From Prorocentrum cordatum (taxonomy: Eukaryota; Sar; Dinophyceae; Prorocentrales; Prorocentraceae): DNA of 64,000 bases. Positions within the stretch are counted from its first letter, which is position 1; every line of letters starts with the position of its first letter. The stretch spans positions 240,156-304,155 of the forward strand of contig CAUYUJ010015950.1 of the NCBI GenBank assembly GCA_963575745.1, in the 5' to 3' direction. The notes beneath the pieces are model-generated. The model had not been told where the DNA came from. It saw nothing but the letters and a program-made list of their open reading frames with translations, and ran no database searches. The position numbers and the translations under genes are program-made. Positions 9,283-19,954 of the stretch are shown here, piece after piece.

Positions 9283-9604
9283 TGAGGCTGAGGCTGATGC
9301 AGGCTGAGGCTGAGGCAGGCTGAGGCTGAGGCCGAGGCCGACGGCAGACTGAGGCTGAGGCTGAAGCAGGCTGAGGCTGAGGCAGAGGCAGGCTGAGGCT
9401 GAGGCTGAGGCTGAGGCAGGCTGATGCTGAGGCAGGCTGAGGCTGAGGCTGAGGCTGATGCAGGCTGAGGCTGAGGCAGGCTGAGGCTGAGGCCGAGGCC
9501 GAAGGCAGACTGATGCTGAGGCTGAAGCAGGCTGAGGCTGAGGCTGAGGCAGGCTGAGGCTGAGGCAGGCTGAGGCTGAGGCTGAGGCAGGCTGAGGCTG
9601 AGGC
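9283..9604 (+). repeat. CTGAGG minisatellite made of the inverted motif core
   Basis: An irregular array of GGCTGAGGCTGAGGCA-type units. The recurring GCAGGCTGAG is the exact reverse complement of CTCAGCCTGC, the core of the motif scattered through the insertion. The minus-strand Ser/Ala/Leu/Gln frame across it is a by-product. Confidence 0.92.
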
Positions 9605-9735
9605 TGTGACTGCGACTGCCGTTGCCACTGCGACTGTCATCGCGAATGCGACTACGACTGCGAGAACAGCAGAATTCTACAACTGGATTCTCATCTGAAT
9701 CTTAAGGGGAATGCTTCCAGATATGCTCCTACACA

Positions 9736-9746
9736 TCGCTGTTAGG
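9736..9746. repeat. Right terminal inverted repeat of the 6.65-kb insertion
   Basis: TCGCTGTTAGG, the exact reverse complement of 3101-3111. Its TAA, read on the minus strand, ends the RT frame of element 1. Confidence 0.7.
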
Positions 9747-10853
9747 TTGCTTTGCCGGGATAATTTATTTCTTGATCTGAGGGCCCCACGTCAACTTTGA
9801 TATGTAACGCTGAGGCTATGGCCTCTTCTGCAGGAGAACATCTTTCACCTCTAGGGCCGCCTTGGCCGTCTTCAAAATCAGCGAGTTCAGGGCCGAATGG
9901 AGTGCCCGCAGCGGGATATGTAGCTGGGTCAGTATCTGTGAGTAGTTCGTATAGCGTTACACAGGACTCGAAGAATCCAGTCCTGTCGTATTCTATTACC
10001 CTGACCTGCCTGGGTTCTCTCGGTTGGTATGGCTCGGACGGCTGGGCCGCCGAGTCACCCCCCGTTCCCTCCTCGCTACTCTCGTCTGGGACGGAGGCGT
10101 TCTTCTTGATTTTAGGAGGCGGCGGGTCCAAAACCGTAGGTAACTCACCTTGCCATTCAATAAGCTGTGTAGAAAGTCTGTGTTCACAACCCAAATATCG
10201 TCCAACCGCGGTTGGAGGTTCTATCTCTATACCTGTCGGGCAATTGTCAGAAGGGGCTTGTAATAATTTCCACCCTTTGGCAAGCTTGTCTGCAGGACCA
10301 GACAGCTTAAAATCATCGACGTAAATTATGAGGTGAAGCTTCAACTCCTTATGGAAGTAGCAACTGCGCCACGGACTGCACTTCGTACATCCTTTTGCCG
10401 TAACATGCCCTTCACAATGTTGCTCCCAATATCCTCCCGAATCAGGATGTCCGTACAATGGCAGATATAATGGGCATACAAGATTGCGCATGCGTGGCCA
10501 TTCTTTAAGCCATTCATCACGGGATAGAAATACCCACGCAAGGGGTGCCGCCCAACTTTGACTGAATATAAGCTTGGCGGGCATCCGCTTGTTCAATACT
10601 ATGGCCTTCAAAAGTCCGTCAGTGTCAGCTGATTTGCTGGCCTGCATTGTGGCAGGGCTGCTGGAAAGTTCTTGGAACAACGCAACGTCCCTATTCTGAT
10701 CCCTCACACTCGAGCCGTCGAAAACTACTCGACCTTCGTATGTCCGATCTTTGTGTCCGAATGGCAATTCTGAATTTTTCTCTACAAGACTTGCGAACAA
10801 ACGACCAAAGTGAGCGGTCTGTCCATTAAGTTCCGCTACAACTTCGGAGTATT
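9747..10853 (-). pseudogene. Copia-type reverse transcriptase of element 1
   Basis: The minus-strand frame opens with SEVVAELNGQTAHFGRLF and continues EGRVVFDGSSVRDQN, SSSPATMQASK and LIIYVDDFKLSGPAD; YVDD is the RT catalytic motif, about residues 160-163 counted from 10800. It is followed by the RYLGCEH segment typical of copia RTs and a long acidic/Pro-rich part with AAQPSEPYQ. The region where the first catalytic aspartate is expected reads MPAKLIFSQSW, so that residue appears lost. The frame ends inside the right terminus of the 6.65-kb insertion and its natural continuation, RNase H, lies beyond 3100. Bases 10854-11098, between integrase and RT, are a frameshifted linker. Confidence 0.85.
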
Positions 10854-11098
10854 ATTTGACGCCTTTCTCGTTCCAAGAGCCAATGTCTCGCAACCGGCAG
10901 CCTGGGCGTCTTGATTCACCTTGGCCTCATCTTTGGAAACGGATCGAGCCACGGCGGCGTCAACCTTGGCGTGTTGCCATTCGTTAGGAAGTTGGGAAGG
11001 CTCGTCAACAACTGAAGTAACATCAGTAAAAGGGTTGTAAAATACTCCAAGTCAAATCTTTCTTCTTCACGATGAGTGGGTACTGGGGTCGAACTACT

Positions 11099-13960
11099 CT
11101 ACAACGGCATCCGAGGCACGCTTCGCCGCGACGCGGCGGCCGCCGGACCCGAGGTCAGGCCTGCCTCTGATGTTTCCTCAGATTCATCATCGGATAACGG
11201 GTCCCTACCGGCTGGGCCGGAGGGGATCCCGGCACGTGCTATGGCACCACCGTGCCATGTTTGCTTCCACCAAACATCGTCATCCGAAATGCACTCGTCG
11301 GAATTATTGTCCTCAGAGGATTCGGCAGCTGCAGCTGCTGCTTGGCTAGCCTGTGCTTCCAAGCGACGAAGCCGCTCAGCAACCCACGGTGCGGCTCTTC
11401 TCGCCTTAGGATGTGCCGCAAGATAGGCAGCGGTCTCCTCAGGGACTGGACGGACCACAGGTGGCTGGGCCACTGCGGGCTCGGGCGGAGTCGGTGGATC
11501 ATCCACGTCCAAGCCAATGTCACGCAGGAGGCCAAGACAAGGGCCTGGGTCTTCCGAGGCAAAGAAACCTCTCTCTTCGGCCTTGTATTGCTCAACGGCC
11601 TGCCTACGCTGGGAATGACTCATGTTGAACCAGCGTCCTGGATGAACTCCAGGGTTGGTGGATTCAGGCAATTTCTTCAACCATTGTGCACCGTATTTAG
11701 GATCTGGGTCAGTTACCCATACTCGGGTCACGGGGACATAGTCAAGATCATAATAAAGTACAACTCGTATGCTGCACGTATTCCGGCGGCCTGTCAACGG
11801 GAGCTTTTGTGCTAGCTCCTCTTCCCTCAGACCAGCGACAATACGCCTGTCTTCAAAATATTCCATCGTATCCAGGTTCTGTGTTGCACGAGCAAGAAGC
11901 TGACCCTTCCCTGGGACCTTCTCACTCGGCTTGGCCGTTGAGAAGTTCGATTGTCGATCCAAGCGGCACTCAATGTGTGCGAGACCCATCTTCTTGTTTT
12001 TGTCTTCGTCTGGGTGAGAATCTCGCTGGGGGGCCCGACCATCAATCACCGCAGGCTCGTCATCCACACATAGACCCCCCGGGCCGTCGTCACCGTCGGC
12101 ATCGGCCTCAGAGTCTCGGAGTGGAGCGTCCTCGCCTTCTCGAAGAGGCGGTGGCGTGATAATGGCGGGCTCATCTGCGCCAAACAGACTGTCCGGTCGT
12201 GCTCCTGTCACCTGCCGCGGCCCGTCTGGGACGGCCGCGGCCTCTCCTTCGGGGGGTGTTGTGACAGACCGCACCTCGGGCATTGCCTGCTCGTGCGCCT
12301 TTCTCAGAGGAACCTGAGGAGATTGATCATCCGCATTGCCGTCCAAAATGTTGCTGTATACTTGATCAGACTTCTCTATGGTGGGTCGCTTGCCCTCGGG
12401 CGTGCGCCCTGATTCCATATTAAGTCCGTCCAAATGTCTCAGCGGCACGACGTAACTCCCTGGACCAACCATGCCCCCCGCTCTGTGCACATGCCCCAGG
12501 CAAATCCCTGGGACCATTGTGCCTCCAGTGTTGGCCGTTCTCAATCTTGACTCTGGCGGGGGTACATAGCGTGCGAGAGACCCAAAGGGAAGAAGCGGGG
12601 CCTCGAACGCGTGTCCGAAGCGACGTTCCCAGCTGGACTTTCCTTCTTCTGGGGCCCTGGCCTTGTAGCAAAGACAAAAGTATCGGACGGCATGCGTCCA
12701 ATATGGTGGCGGGAGACTCGCCTGCATGAGCAGCGCTCTAGTCCCCATCTGTACCACGCCGTTCGCGCGCTCTGCGACAGCGTTTTGTTTCTTGTTTCCT
12801 GGGATGGTAGGATCATGTGCAATCTTGAGCTCGTAACATGCCCTTGCAAGCTCACGTGCACCATCAGTGTAACAATGCTCTAACTTCTCTCCCGGGGTTT
12901 TGAGGTTTACTAAACAGTTACAAACATGAACCGCATACTTGTCGTGCACACCCTGAGCGGCAAGGAAATCCGTTGCTCGGTCGCGAAAAGTCACGCACGC
13001 GGTCTCATCGTGGAGCCTTCGCGAGAGTTCATCCATCGCAAACCAATGGTCCATCGTCGTCAGGTGTCCAAACGAAGTGGGGTTAGCGTATGGGCGGGGA
13101 ACCTTCGGCCCTCTGTTGCGCGCTTTGCGCTGCTGTTTTCTGACAGCCTTATCCCAATGGCATACTGAACAATACGGGTTCTTGGGAGTATGAATTAGAA
13201 GATGCGGCAGGGAGGCTGCGGCCGTTTTGAGCCGCTCGGAAAGGGGACCCGACACCTCAACCTCTGCATCATCTGGGTCTGGTTCTGGCGGTGCGTCGAC
13301 GTCGACCAAATCGACGCCACCAGCGTCTCCAACTTCCCCCTCCTCGGGCCCGGGGGCCGCGTCGCACGCACTGGAATCCAACCCTCGATCCATGTCATAG
13401 GGGAGGTATCCTGAGACCCCATGCCAACAAGGGCTCCTATATGCGGCTGCACATGCCTCGGCTTTGCCGGGCTGCTCGTTGCTCTGACCAACGGCTTGGC
13501 CGCGGCAGGGCAAAATTGAGAAACATTTAGAGGCAGCGATGCCGGCCGGCGTCCGACTCCAACCGCTTTCGCTAGCCTTGCGAGGCGAATCGTAGAAATA
13601 AGTGATGGTATCCGCAAAGTCTACCGAGGACGGAAAAACGGGAGCGAGCTCAGTCGGCCGTCCGTCAACGTAGCTGTGGTAACCAATCAGCTCATGTGTA
13701 TGCAGGTCTATGGTCACGCGAGTCTGAACAGCATGGGGCGGAGGGCCCCCCGCTGATTCCGCACTGTCCAGAAATGCCCTGGCGCCTGGCGTCACGCAAC
13801 ACCACCGCTCGGGAGGTTCACCCTCCCCAGCGGCAACCGCGCACATCCACTGACCCAGCGCCTGTTTGCGTGAAAGGGTCAAGTATGGTATCTTGCCCTC
13901 AACGGCCAGGTCCACTCTTTGACCGTTGGGCAACAGTAGGTAGGGCCTTCGGCCTGCTGA
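11099..13960 (-). pseudogene. Copia-type integrase frame of element 1
   Basis: The longest frame of the element, 944 residues from 13933, open a little further upstream without ATG. Residues 1-200 carry a pre-integrase linker. An HHCC-type zinc motif is seen as HLLIH with CSVC (H244, H248, C255, C258). The catalytic triad reads TTMDHW (D295), YTDGARE (D357) and NAVAERANG (E388), followed by WTHAVRYFCLCYKARAPEEGK. After about residue 450 comes a long acidic linker toward RT, with further GGCTTGGCCG-like inserts. It connects with a frameshift to the protease upstream. Identification is strong; the surrounding frame damage makes function unlikely. Confidence 0.88.
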
Positions 13961-14300
13961 TCAAGAGAAACTAAAGCCGTGATCCATGCACCGCTCTCCT
14001 ACCGAGATCACGCACGGGGTCTCCGGCATGACCAAAGCGTTAAAACTACCACCCTTAAATTTGGGCCATGCGATGCGAACTGAACCGAGGGCTTTTGACT
14101 CTCCCCCGGCAGTATTCAGAGTGATCGATTGCGGAAGCTTTCGAATCAATATCATTGCACCTGCACTTTTAATATATCTTTCCGCTATGAGGTTATACCC
14201 ACACCCCGTATCAATAATCACCCTGTGACGTACCCAACCCATTTGCATCATGGGAAACGAGGAGTTGGCCGAAACTTGCACGGACAATCGAATTGCAGGA
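13961..14300 (-). pseudogene. Retroviral-type aspartic protease of element 1
   Basis: RHRVIIDTGCGYNLI contains the DTG of a retropepsin after a hydrophobic strand. It is followed by TAGGESKALGSV and by ALVMPETPCVISVGERC, which correspond to the second half of copia proteases. The frame ends about 25 bases before the integrase frame takes over, implying a frameshift. Upstream (higher coordinates) the gag part is separated by a satellite array. The length fits a small protease monomer. Confidence 0.75.
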
Positions 14301-14429
14301 TCCGTTGTTTGATATGTAAGCTACTTGGGACACGCGCCAATGGCATGAAGCGCAGGATGACCATACAAGAACGAGGGGCGACAACTACAGGCTCGAAGAG
14401 GACATGGGGAGTCGGGTGAAGAGCAGGAA

Positions 14430-15600
14430 AAAGACGTGCGGGAAGCCCACTGTGCTGTGCTCCTCAGCAGCCATCGAAAGCGGCGACAGTTTCACAGATC
14501 GCAGCCCCCCAGGGATGCCCCTCAGCAGCCCTCGAAAGTGGCGACAGTTTCACAGATCGCAGCCCCCCAAGGATGGCAAGGTCTAGTGAGTCTGCGGTGA
14601 GTACCCACTGTGCTGGGCCCCTTCAGCAGCCCTCAAAAGGGGCGATAGTTTCACATATCGCAGCCCCCCAGGGATGGCGAGGTCCCATTTGAATCTGCGG
14701 TGAGTACCCACTGTGCTGGGCCCCTCAGCAGCCTTCGAAAGTGGCGACAGTTCCACAGATCGCAGCCCCCCAGGGATGGCGAGGTCCAATTTGAATCCGC
14801 CGAGGGTACCCACTGTGCTGGGCCCCCCAGCAGCCCTCGAAAGTGGCGACAGTTTCACAGATCGCAGCCCCCCAGGGATGGCGAGGTCCCATTTGAATCC
14901 GCCGCGGGTGCCCACTGTGCTGGGCCCCCAGCAGCCCTCGAAAGTGGCGACAGTTTCACAGATCTCAGCCCCCAGCAGCCCTCGAAACGCAGCGACGAGC
15001 AAGGTAAGAAAGTGGTTTCGAGCAGTTTCACAGATCGCGACGGCCCCACAGATCGCAGGGATGGCGAGGTCCCATTTGAATCCGCCGTGGGTACCCACTG
15101 TGCTGGGCCCCCCAGCAGGCCTCGAAAGTGGCGACAGTTTCACAGATCGCAGCCCCCCAGGGATGGCGAGGTCCCATTTGAATCCGCCGTGGTACCCACT
15201 GTGCTGGGCCCCCCAGCAGCCCTCGAAAGTGGCGACAGTTTCACAGATCGCAGCCCCCCAGGGATGGCGAGGTCCCATTTGAATCCGCCGTGGTACCCAC
15301 TGTGCTGGGCCCCCCAGCAGGCCTCGAAAGTGGCGACAGTTTCACAGATCGCAGCCCCCCAGGGATGGCGAGGTCTAATTTGAATCCGCCGTGGCCCACT
15401 GTGCTGGGCCCCCCAGCAGCCCTCGAAAGTGGCGACAGTTTCACAGATCGCAGCCCCCCAGGGATGGCGAGGTCCCATTTGAATCCGCCGCGGGTGCCCA
15501 CTGTGCTGGGCCCCCCAGCAGCCCTCGAAAGTGGCGACAGTTTCACAGATCGCAGCCCCCAGCAGCCCTCGAAACGCAGCGACGAGCCAGGTAAAAGGCA
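14430..15600 (+). repeat. 101-102-bp tandem array inside element 1
   Basis: About ten copies of a unit with CAGGGATGGCGAGGTCC, CCACTGTGCTGGGCCCC, CAGCAGCCCTCGAAAGTGG and AGTTTCACAGATCGCAG. CAGGGATGG occurs at 14771, 14873, 15158 and 15259, with periods of 101-102 bp. It separates gag from protease and ends in terminus D. The long frames on both strands are stop-free repeat. Confidence 0.92.
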
Positions 15601-15645
15601 GGGGGGGAGAGAGGGACGGGAAGGAAGGAAGGTTCGCGCGAGCAG

Positions 15646-15686
15646 TGCTCTATTCAAAACGAGAACCCAACGCTGGAGGGTTGGGA
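15646..15686 (+). mobile_element. Right end D of the CCCAACCAT element family
   Basis: TATTCAAAACGAGAACCCAAC followed by GGGTTGGGAATAAA resembles the right ends of insertions A, B and C (TTCAAAACGAGGACCCAAC ... GGTTGGGA), with several changes. It closes the 101-bp array, paralleling the array-then-terminus structure of the other copies. No matching left end was found near 14.4 kb. Confidence 0.5.
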
Positions 15687-15689
15687 ATA

Positions 15690-16382
15690 AAGCGCAGTGC
15701 TCCAAGATGCGCAGCATCCTTGTCTGTGCACCCCGCAGCGGCTGTGCCGTGTGGGCCTTCTTCCCCCTCCTCGGTCCTCAACCAGAGGTGCCAGACTGCA
15801 TCTTGTAGGTCTGACGCCCTGATCAGGGCCTCGGCAGCAGGCGCCCTCGACTGAGTGGACATCTGTCGGCGTATCACCTGGGAACTTCCACCTGTCTTTG
15901 TCACCTGAGGGCAAATCTTTCAGGTCGCGGCGACGCGCCTTCCTGCAAGTGATGGCGGGCTCCTCAATAGAGGGGTGAAATCGGACGCGGAATTTGCATC
16001 GACCCTTCGTCTGAGATCGGATGCAACTTCTACTAGGAGGGGCGCTCCAGTACAGCTTGATAGCGCCCCGAGAAAGAGGGTTCAGGAAGTTTGCAAGGAC
16101 ATTTACAAGATTCTTCGCTTGCTCCCTGCATTCGTGGTGAAACACTCCACAGGAGGGATTCCTGCCTCCTCCTCCGCTAGAATCTATAAAGGCCTTTGGA
16201 AAATGAAGGCCGGCCTGCTTCTGCCCAGGGAGGCCCCGAGCTAACGGGGCGGGGCACGCAATGGCACCCAAACTGACTAGGTCAGCGGATACCTTCCTCC
16301 CCCCCCGCTTTCGGTTTAACCGACGCGGGCATCTCTGCATCCACCGAGCGAGGAAGATGAAAAAAAGCATCCTTGACAACAT
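15690..16382 (-). pseudogene. Degenerate gag-protease linker of element 1
   Basis: Overlapping minus-strand frames, none convincing on its own, lie between the last gag zinc finger and the array. One reads KFRVRFHPSIEEPAITCRKA and another SSQVIRRQMSTQSRAPAAEA. Frame changes are likely and no domain is recognised. Membership in element 1 rests on position and strand. Confidence 0.4.
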
Positions 16383-16436
16383 TATGCCAATCAGTCTTCC
16401 GGCACTGGCGGCTGAGCCGCCAGTGCGGAGCCAATG

Positions 16437-17527
16437 TCACGGATGGCCAGTCGTGGTCTTGGCAAACCAACAATCTTTTCCACGCGTGCATTTGCCTGTT
16501 TCCATGAAAGAGCGACAGTTCATATCTTCACCTTTGCCTCTGCCCTTGTTTCTGTCTCCGTTCTTTTTGAGTTTCTCTGAACTGGTACTAGAGGCCCTAG
16601 ACCCGCTCGTACCAGCAGTGGAGGAGACGTTGGCAGCTGCGGCGTTGGCTTGTTTAACTGTTCGCTGAATATCCCAGAGGCTGCCCAGCATCAAGCTTCG
16701 CTTGTTCGTATTTATCTCGTTTGAGCTTTTCTGCCTCGGTCAAGCCTCTGCGCGCTCTGTAGCAACCGTCTTCAGCTCCGCGGCAAGTTTTGGAGTCACG
16801 CGAATAAGCATAGCATGGTATCGTGCTCTCTTTCCCGCAGCGAACGGTCAGACTGACTCCTGTTCCGCTGTTGCGATCCTTTTCCGCGGCCACCCGCCGG
16901 AGTCTATGATCGGCTCTGTCCCTTTCGGCCTCGGCCTTCAGGTTTCTCAGATCCCCCTCTGGGATTCTGGTTCTGAGCCGGAGCGGCGTTCGACTGATTC
17001 CCCGCAGCCGGCTGGGCCGGTGCGGCAGCTTTGGGCTTCTTATGATTGAAAAGGCATCCTTGACCTGCGTTCGGGCAGGTTTGGCCCTTCCGGAAAAACT
17101 TGCACGTCGTCTCGCCCTTAGTCAGGCCACTCTTCATCGCATCCGTGGGTTTCCCAAGACGTGCCGCCGCCTCTGCCGGAGCGGCCTTGCCGTTGGCGTT
17201 CCGTCGGTTGTCATAGCCATTGTTTCCACCTCCGCCCAGTCGCGTTTGTCTTGCACGTTGATTCAAAGTACTTTCGCGCACGCTGATGTTCCACTCTTCT
17301 TTGTCACGCAACATCATCCCTTCAATCTGCTCCGTAAGCCATTCATAGGATTTCACACCCTGTCCCAATTTGTCTTTAGACAGGTCATAGAGTTGACAAA
17401 CGAAATCTAACTTCTGAGGCTTCCTGCATTGCTCGATGAAGTGTGCATGAATCGACGCTCTCATCTCATCGGACGGAGGTCGAGCGCCATAGAGCTGCTG
17501 GTGAACATCTGTCCACTCATTATACAC
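16437..17527 (-). pseudogene. Gag C-terminal part with three CCCH-type motifs
   Basis: Three successive frames. The first (17527-16904) has a helical core, WTDVHQQLYGARPPSDEMRA and LYDLSKDKLGQGVKSYEW, then TCKFFRKGQTCPNAGQGCLFNH, a C-x7-C-x6-C-x3-H motif. The second (16893-16654) has PCYAYSRDSKTCRGAEDGC, where the final His seems replaced by Arg. The third (16694-16437) has NCRSFMETGKCTRGKDC followed by a His. Gag-encoded CCCH fingers are expected to bind element RNA. AAAPAQPAAG in the linker is coded by a GGCTGGGCCG motif. At least two frameshifts are needed to join the pieces. Confidence 0.7.
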
Positions 17528-17537
17528 ATGATACAGG

Positions 17538-18236
17538 TCAGCGTCCGGCTTGCGACATGCGATACTGGCCTAACTCAGATCTAACAGAACACCAGTGGCA
17601 AATGGCTCGTACCATCTCACGTCCCGTCAAAAGTCTCTCTTGATTCTGAGCAGCGTACTCCATTCGAGTGATTTGCTGAAGAAGCTGTAAGTGGTGACTG
17701 GGAAGGTTGCGATTATTGCGCATCTTGTTGAACTTCTCAGTCAAACTTGCGGCGATCATTTTGTCAAGACGTTGGAAGCGGCCTGGGTCTTTGAGTTGTT
17801 CATCGTCTACCGCAGGGTTCATGGTTTCCGTAATCCATCGCTGTGCAAGTTGGATCTCAGGAGATGATCCAGCGATCGCGCGGATCGCATGCATCTGCCA
17901 CTCCCGTATGTTTGTAACATCGAGAATGTCCATCAGTTCAACTTTCTGATTGTTTCCAACCTGTCTCCATTGGCCCAACGGGGTACTCTCATCAAGGCCT
18001 CCTGGGTCATGTGGCCCTCCTGAGCCCTGAGGTCCGACACGACCGCCTCCACCATCTGAGGATCCCGGCCCCTCCGGACTCCCTGGAGGCGGCGTATCTG
18101 GCCGATCGCAGATAGCGTCATTACGCGTCGACATATTCTCAGTACTCGGCGCGTCACTCCTGTCATCCCCATCTTTGTCCTGTCCCGCCCCGCCAGACGG
18201 CTTGGCCGCTGGCGGTCTCACAGGTCCGACCCTAGA
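17538..18236 (-). pseudogene. Gag core of element 1
   Basis: Starts with PPAAKPSGGAGQD (motif-encoded) and a Gly/Pro-rich acidic N terminus. It continues into a helical stretch, LGQWRQVGNNQKVELMDILD, IREWQMHAIRAIAG and LPSHHLQLLQQITRMEYAAQ, and ends after a frame change at VRAICHW. This looks like the capsid-type region upstream of the CCCH part. Sequence-level family identification is not possible by eye; the call rests on order within the element. Confidence 0.55.
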
Positions 18237-18245
18237 GAATGGATG

Positions 18246-19157
18246 CTAATAGACAAAACCAGCATCTTCATTGGCACCTGTCAATTTCATGTTTATCGAT
18301 AGGCCATTCTCAGAGGTACTCGGCATGGCCGGACCTTCGATCGCAGGTCCGGGGACAGTAAAGTTGGGTCGCATAACAGACCTCACAGGCGTCTCTTGTG
18401 AAAGCAAAGGCGTATCGAATGAATTTAAAATGGACGCTCTTTCCTGCCCCTTTTCACTATACGGAAACGGCTTTGTGATGATAGCTTTGAGCTTCATCAT
18501 TCCTTCCTCTGAGGCACCTACGTTAGTCAGGGCCTCATCTCCCTCTCGGATGTTGGCGACTGACCTTTCTGAGCTCAGTCTAATCTGCTCTCCAGCCTGC
18601 TCCGTCGTTCGTTGACCGCTTATCTTGTCGGCGCTACATTCATCAAGGAGCTTTTGCTGTTGGTCCCGAAATTCGCGATTAGCACTGTGCTGTCGCCATT
18701 GCTCATTCCACTTCTCCAGTTCTGCCGGCAAGCTCTTCTTTGGGGCACACGTAGAACACCGTTTCGTGCTCGCATCAAAGTGATCTTTGCAACTCGGCAG
18801 TCCGCAAGTGGCGCAATCATCTATCTTCGGGTTGTCGCAAATTGAGCAATTCTCTTCATCGTCCCGTTTTGCAGGCTGTGGCTGCGGTGCAGCCCTTACC
18901 TGCAACGTTGACGGTGCCGCACTCGCTACGGTCATCAAATCAGACTGGGCCGGAACGGGCGCTGTGCCGGACGGCTGGGCCGCCGGCGACGGTCGTCTGC
19001 TCGCCCCAGCCGGCTTGGCCGGTGGGCGCGTACTGTCGCTCAATTGCATACGCTGGAGAGACGCTCTGGCGTTCTCATGTGACTTGAGCTCTTCTCGATA
19101 TTGATTATTCTGATCAACTATCTTCGCAGCCACAATGTGGGTGTTGGCCGCCTCCAA
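18246..19157 (-). pseudogene. Gag-region protein with Cys/His-rich cluster
   Basis: A 303-residue minus-strand frame. The N-terminal helix continues the coiled coil of the preceding frame. A Pro/Ala-rich linker contains PPAKPAGASRR and AAQPSGTAPV, both motif-encoded. Around residues 104-138 is a Cys cluster, ENCSICDNPKIDDCATCGLP with CKDHF and CSTCAPK after it, resembling a B-box or RING-like zinc-binding site. The rest is charged and helical. The stop at 18246 lies just before the next gag frame. Confidence 0.5.
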
Positions 19158-19175
19158 CCTGGCAGTTGGAAGTTG

Positions 19176-19658
19176 TTATTGGAGCTCCTGCTGCTCTTGA
19201 ACTGCCCTGGCTGTGGCGATCCTCTCTCCTTCTATGCTTGCCACTGCTACAGCTGCGGACGCTGTGTTGGCATCAACAGACCGATTGTTTGCCGTCATAA
19301 AGGCTTGTCTTTCGGAGGCCATCATCTCGGCATATCTGTTCTCAACTTCTTCTTCCACGATCCGCTTGGCGGCCGTGGTCTGATAGGACATCTCTCTCAC
19401 CAGTTCTTGTTCTCGCTTTCTGACCGCCTGGGCCATAGCGAGCCTCTCAGCCTCGAACGTCTTCCGAAAGTCCTCAACGACTGCATGCATCTCTTCTCTA
19501 TCCAGTCGGGCTTTCTCTGCTCTCTGAGCGTCGCGGGCCAGAAATTCGTGCTGGGTTCTGGCCTCAACATATCTAGCCTGGTCTTGCATCGCCTGGAGGT
19601 GAAGGTAAGTTAAGTGCAGTTGTGCTCTCCCATCGGCAAACAGTCCATACACAACCAT
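19176..19658 (-). pseudogene. Coiled-coil segment of the gag region
   Basis: About 160 residues rich in Glu, Arg, Ala and Gln: RAEKARLDREEMHAVVEDFR, AMAQAVRKREQELVREMSY and KRIVEEEVENRYAEMMASER. A long coiled coil is likely. It overlaps the Cys-rich frame upstream and runs nearly into the next frame, so the two were probably one protein before frame damage. Confidence 0.5.
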
Positions 19659-19924
19659 TGATTGATACGATTAGTACAAACGTCTGAGCAATATCTACAC
19701 ACTGGGCGTCTACAAGCTCCTTCAGGCTTGTGGGCTTTTCCCGGGCACCTGTTCTCCGCCTGGGGCGGACAGTTAGGGCCACATGTCCAGCATGTTTCGC
19801 GCGTAGATATCGCGCTGTTGCTCCTCGATGTGGATCGAACTCCAGATCTGGGTATCTTGAGCCTTCCTCGGCTCGAAGCATTCGATCTGTGACGCAGGTG
19901 CGTGCTCTCTGGCGGCTTTGGCAC
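19610..19924 (-). pseudogene. Cys-rich zinc-binding segment of the gag region
   Basis: The frame carries CWTCGPNCPPQAENRCPG and then CRRPVCRYCSDVCTNRI and WLCMDCLP: eleven or more cysteines in pairs, typical of a zinc-binding treble-clef or RING-like module. It precedes the coiled coil. A second Cys cluster in the next frame suggests the pair acted together. Confidence 0.45.
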
Positions 19925-19954
19925 CTCTCGAAGTTCCTCATCCCTCTCGTCCTG

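Larger units (their letters stand above)
3101..9746. mobile_element. 6.65-kb insertion with inverted terminal repeats, nested in element 1
   Basis: Both ends fall exactly where the copia polyprotein breaks: RT stops inside the right terminus (KAT then TAA within CCTAACAGCGA on the minus strand) and the sequence leading into RNase H resumes next to the left terminus. The ends are 11-bp perfect inverted repeats, CCTAACAGCGA at 3101-3111 and its complement at 9736-9746, extendable by one base outward. Inside are two plus-strand frames (3707-5893 and 7430-8500), a 73-bp array, a 443-bp direct repeat, and many copies of GGTGCTTCTCAGCCTGC. No transposase was recognised and no clear target duplication beyond a base or two was found. 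It is inferred to be a DNA-type or captured-gene element, younger than element 1. Confidence 0.7.
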
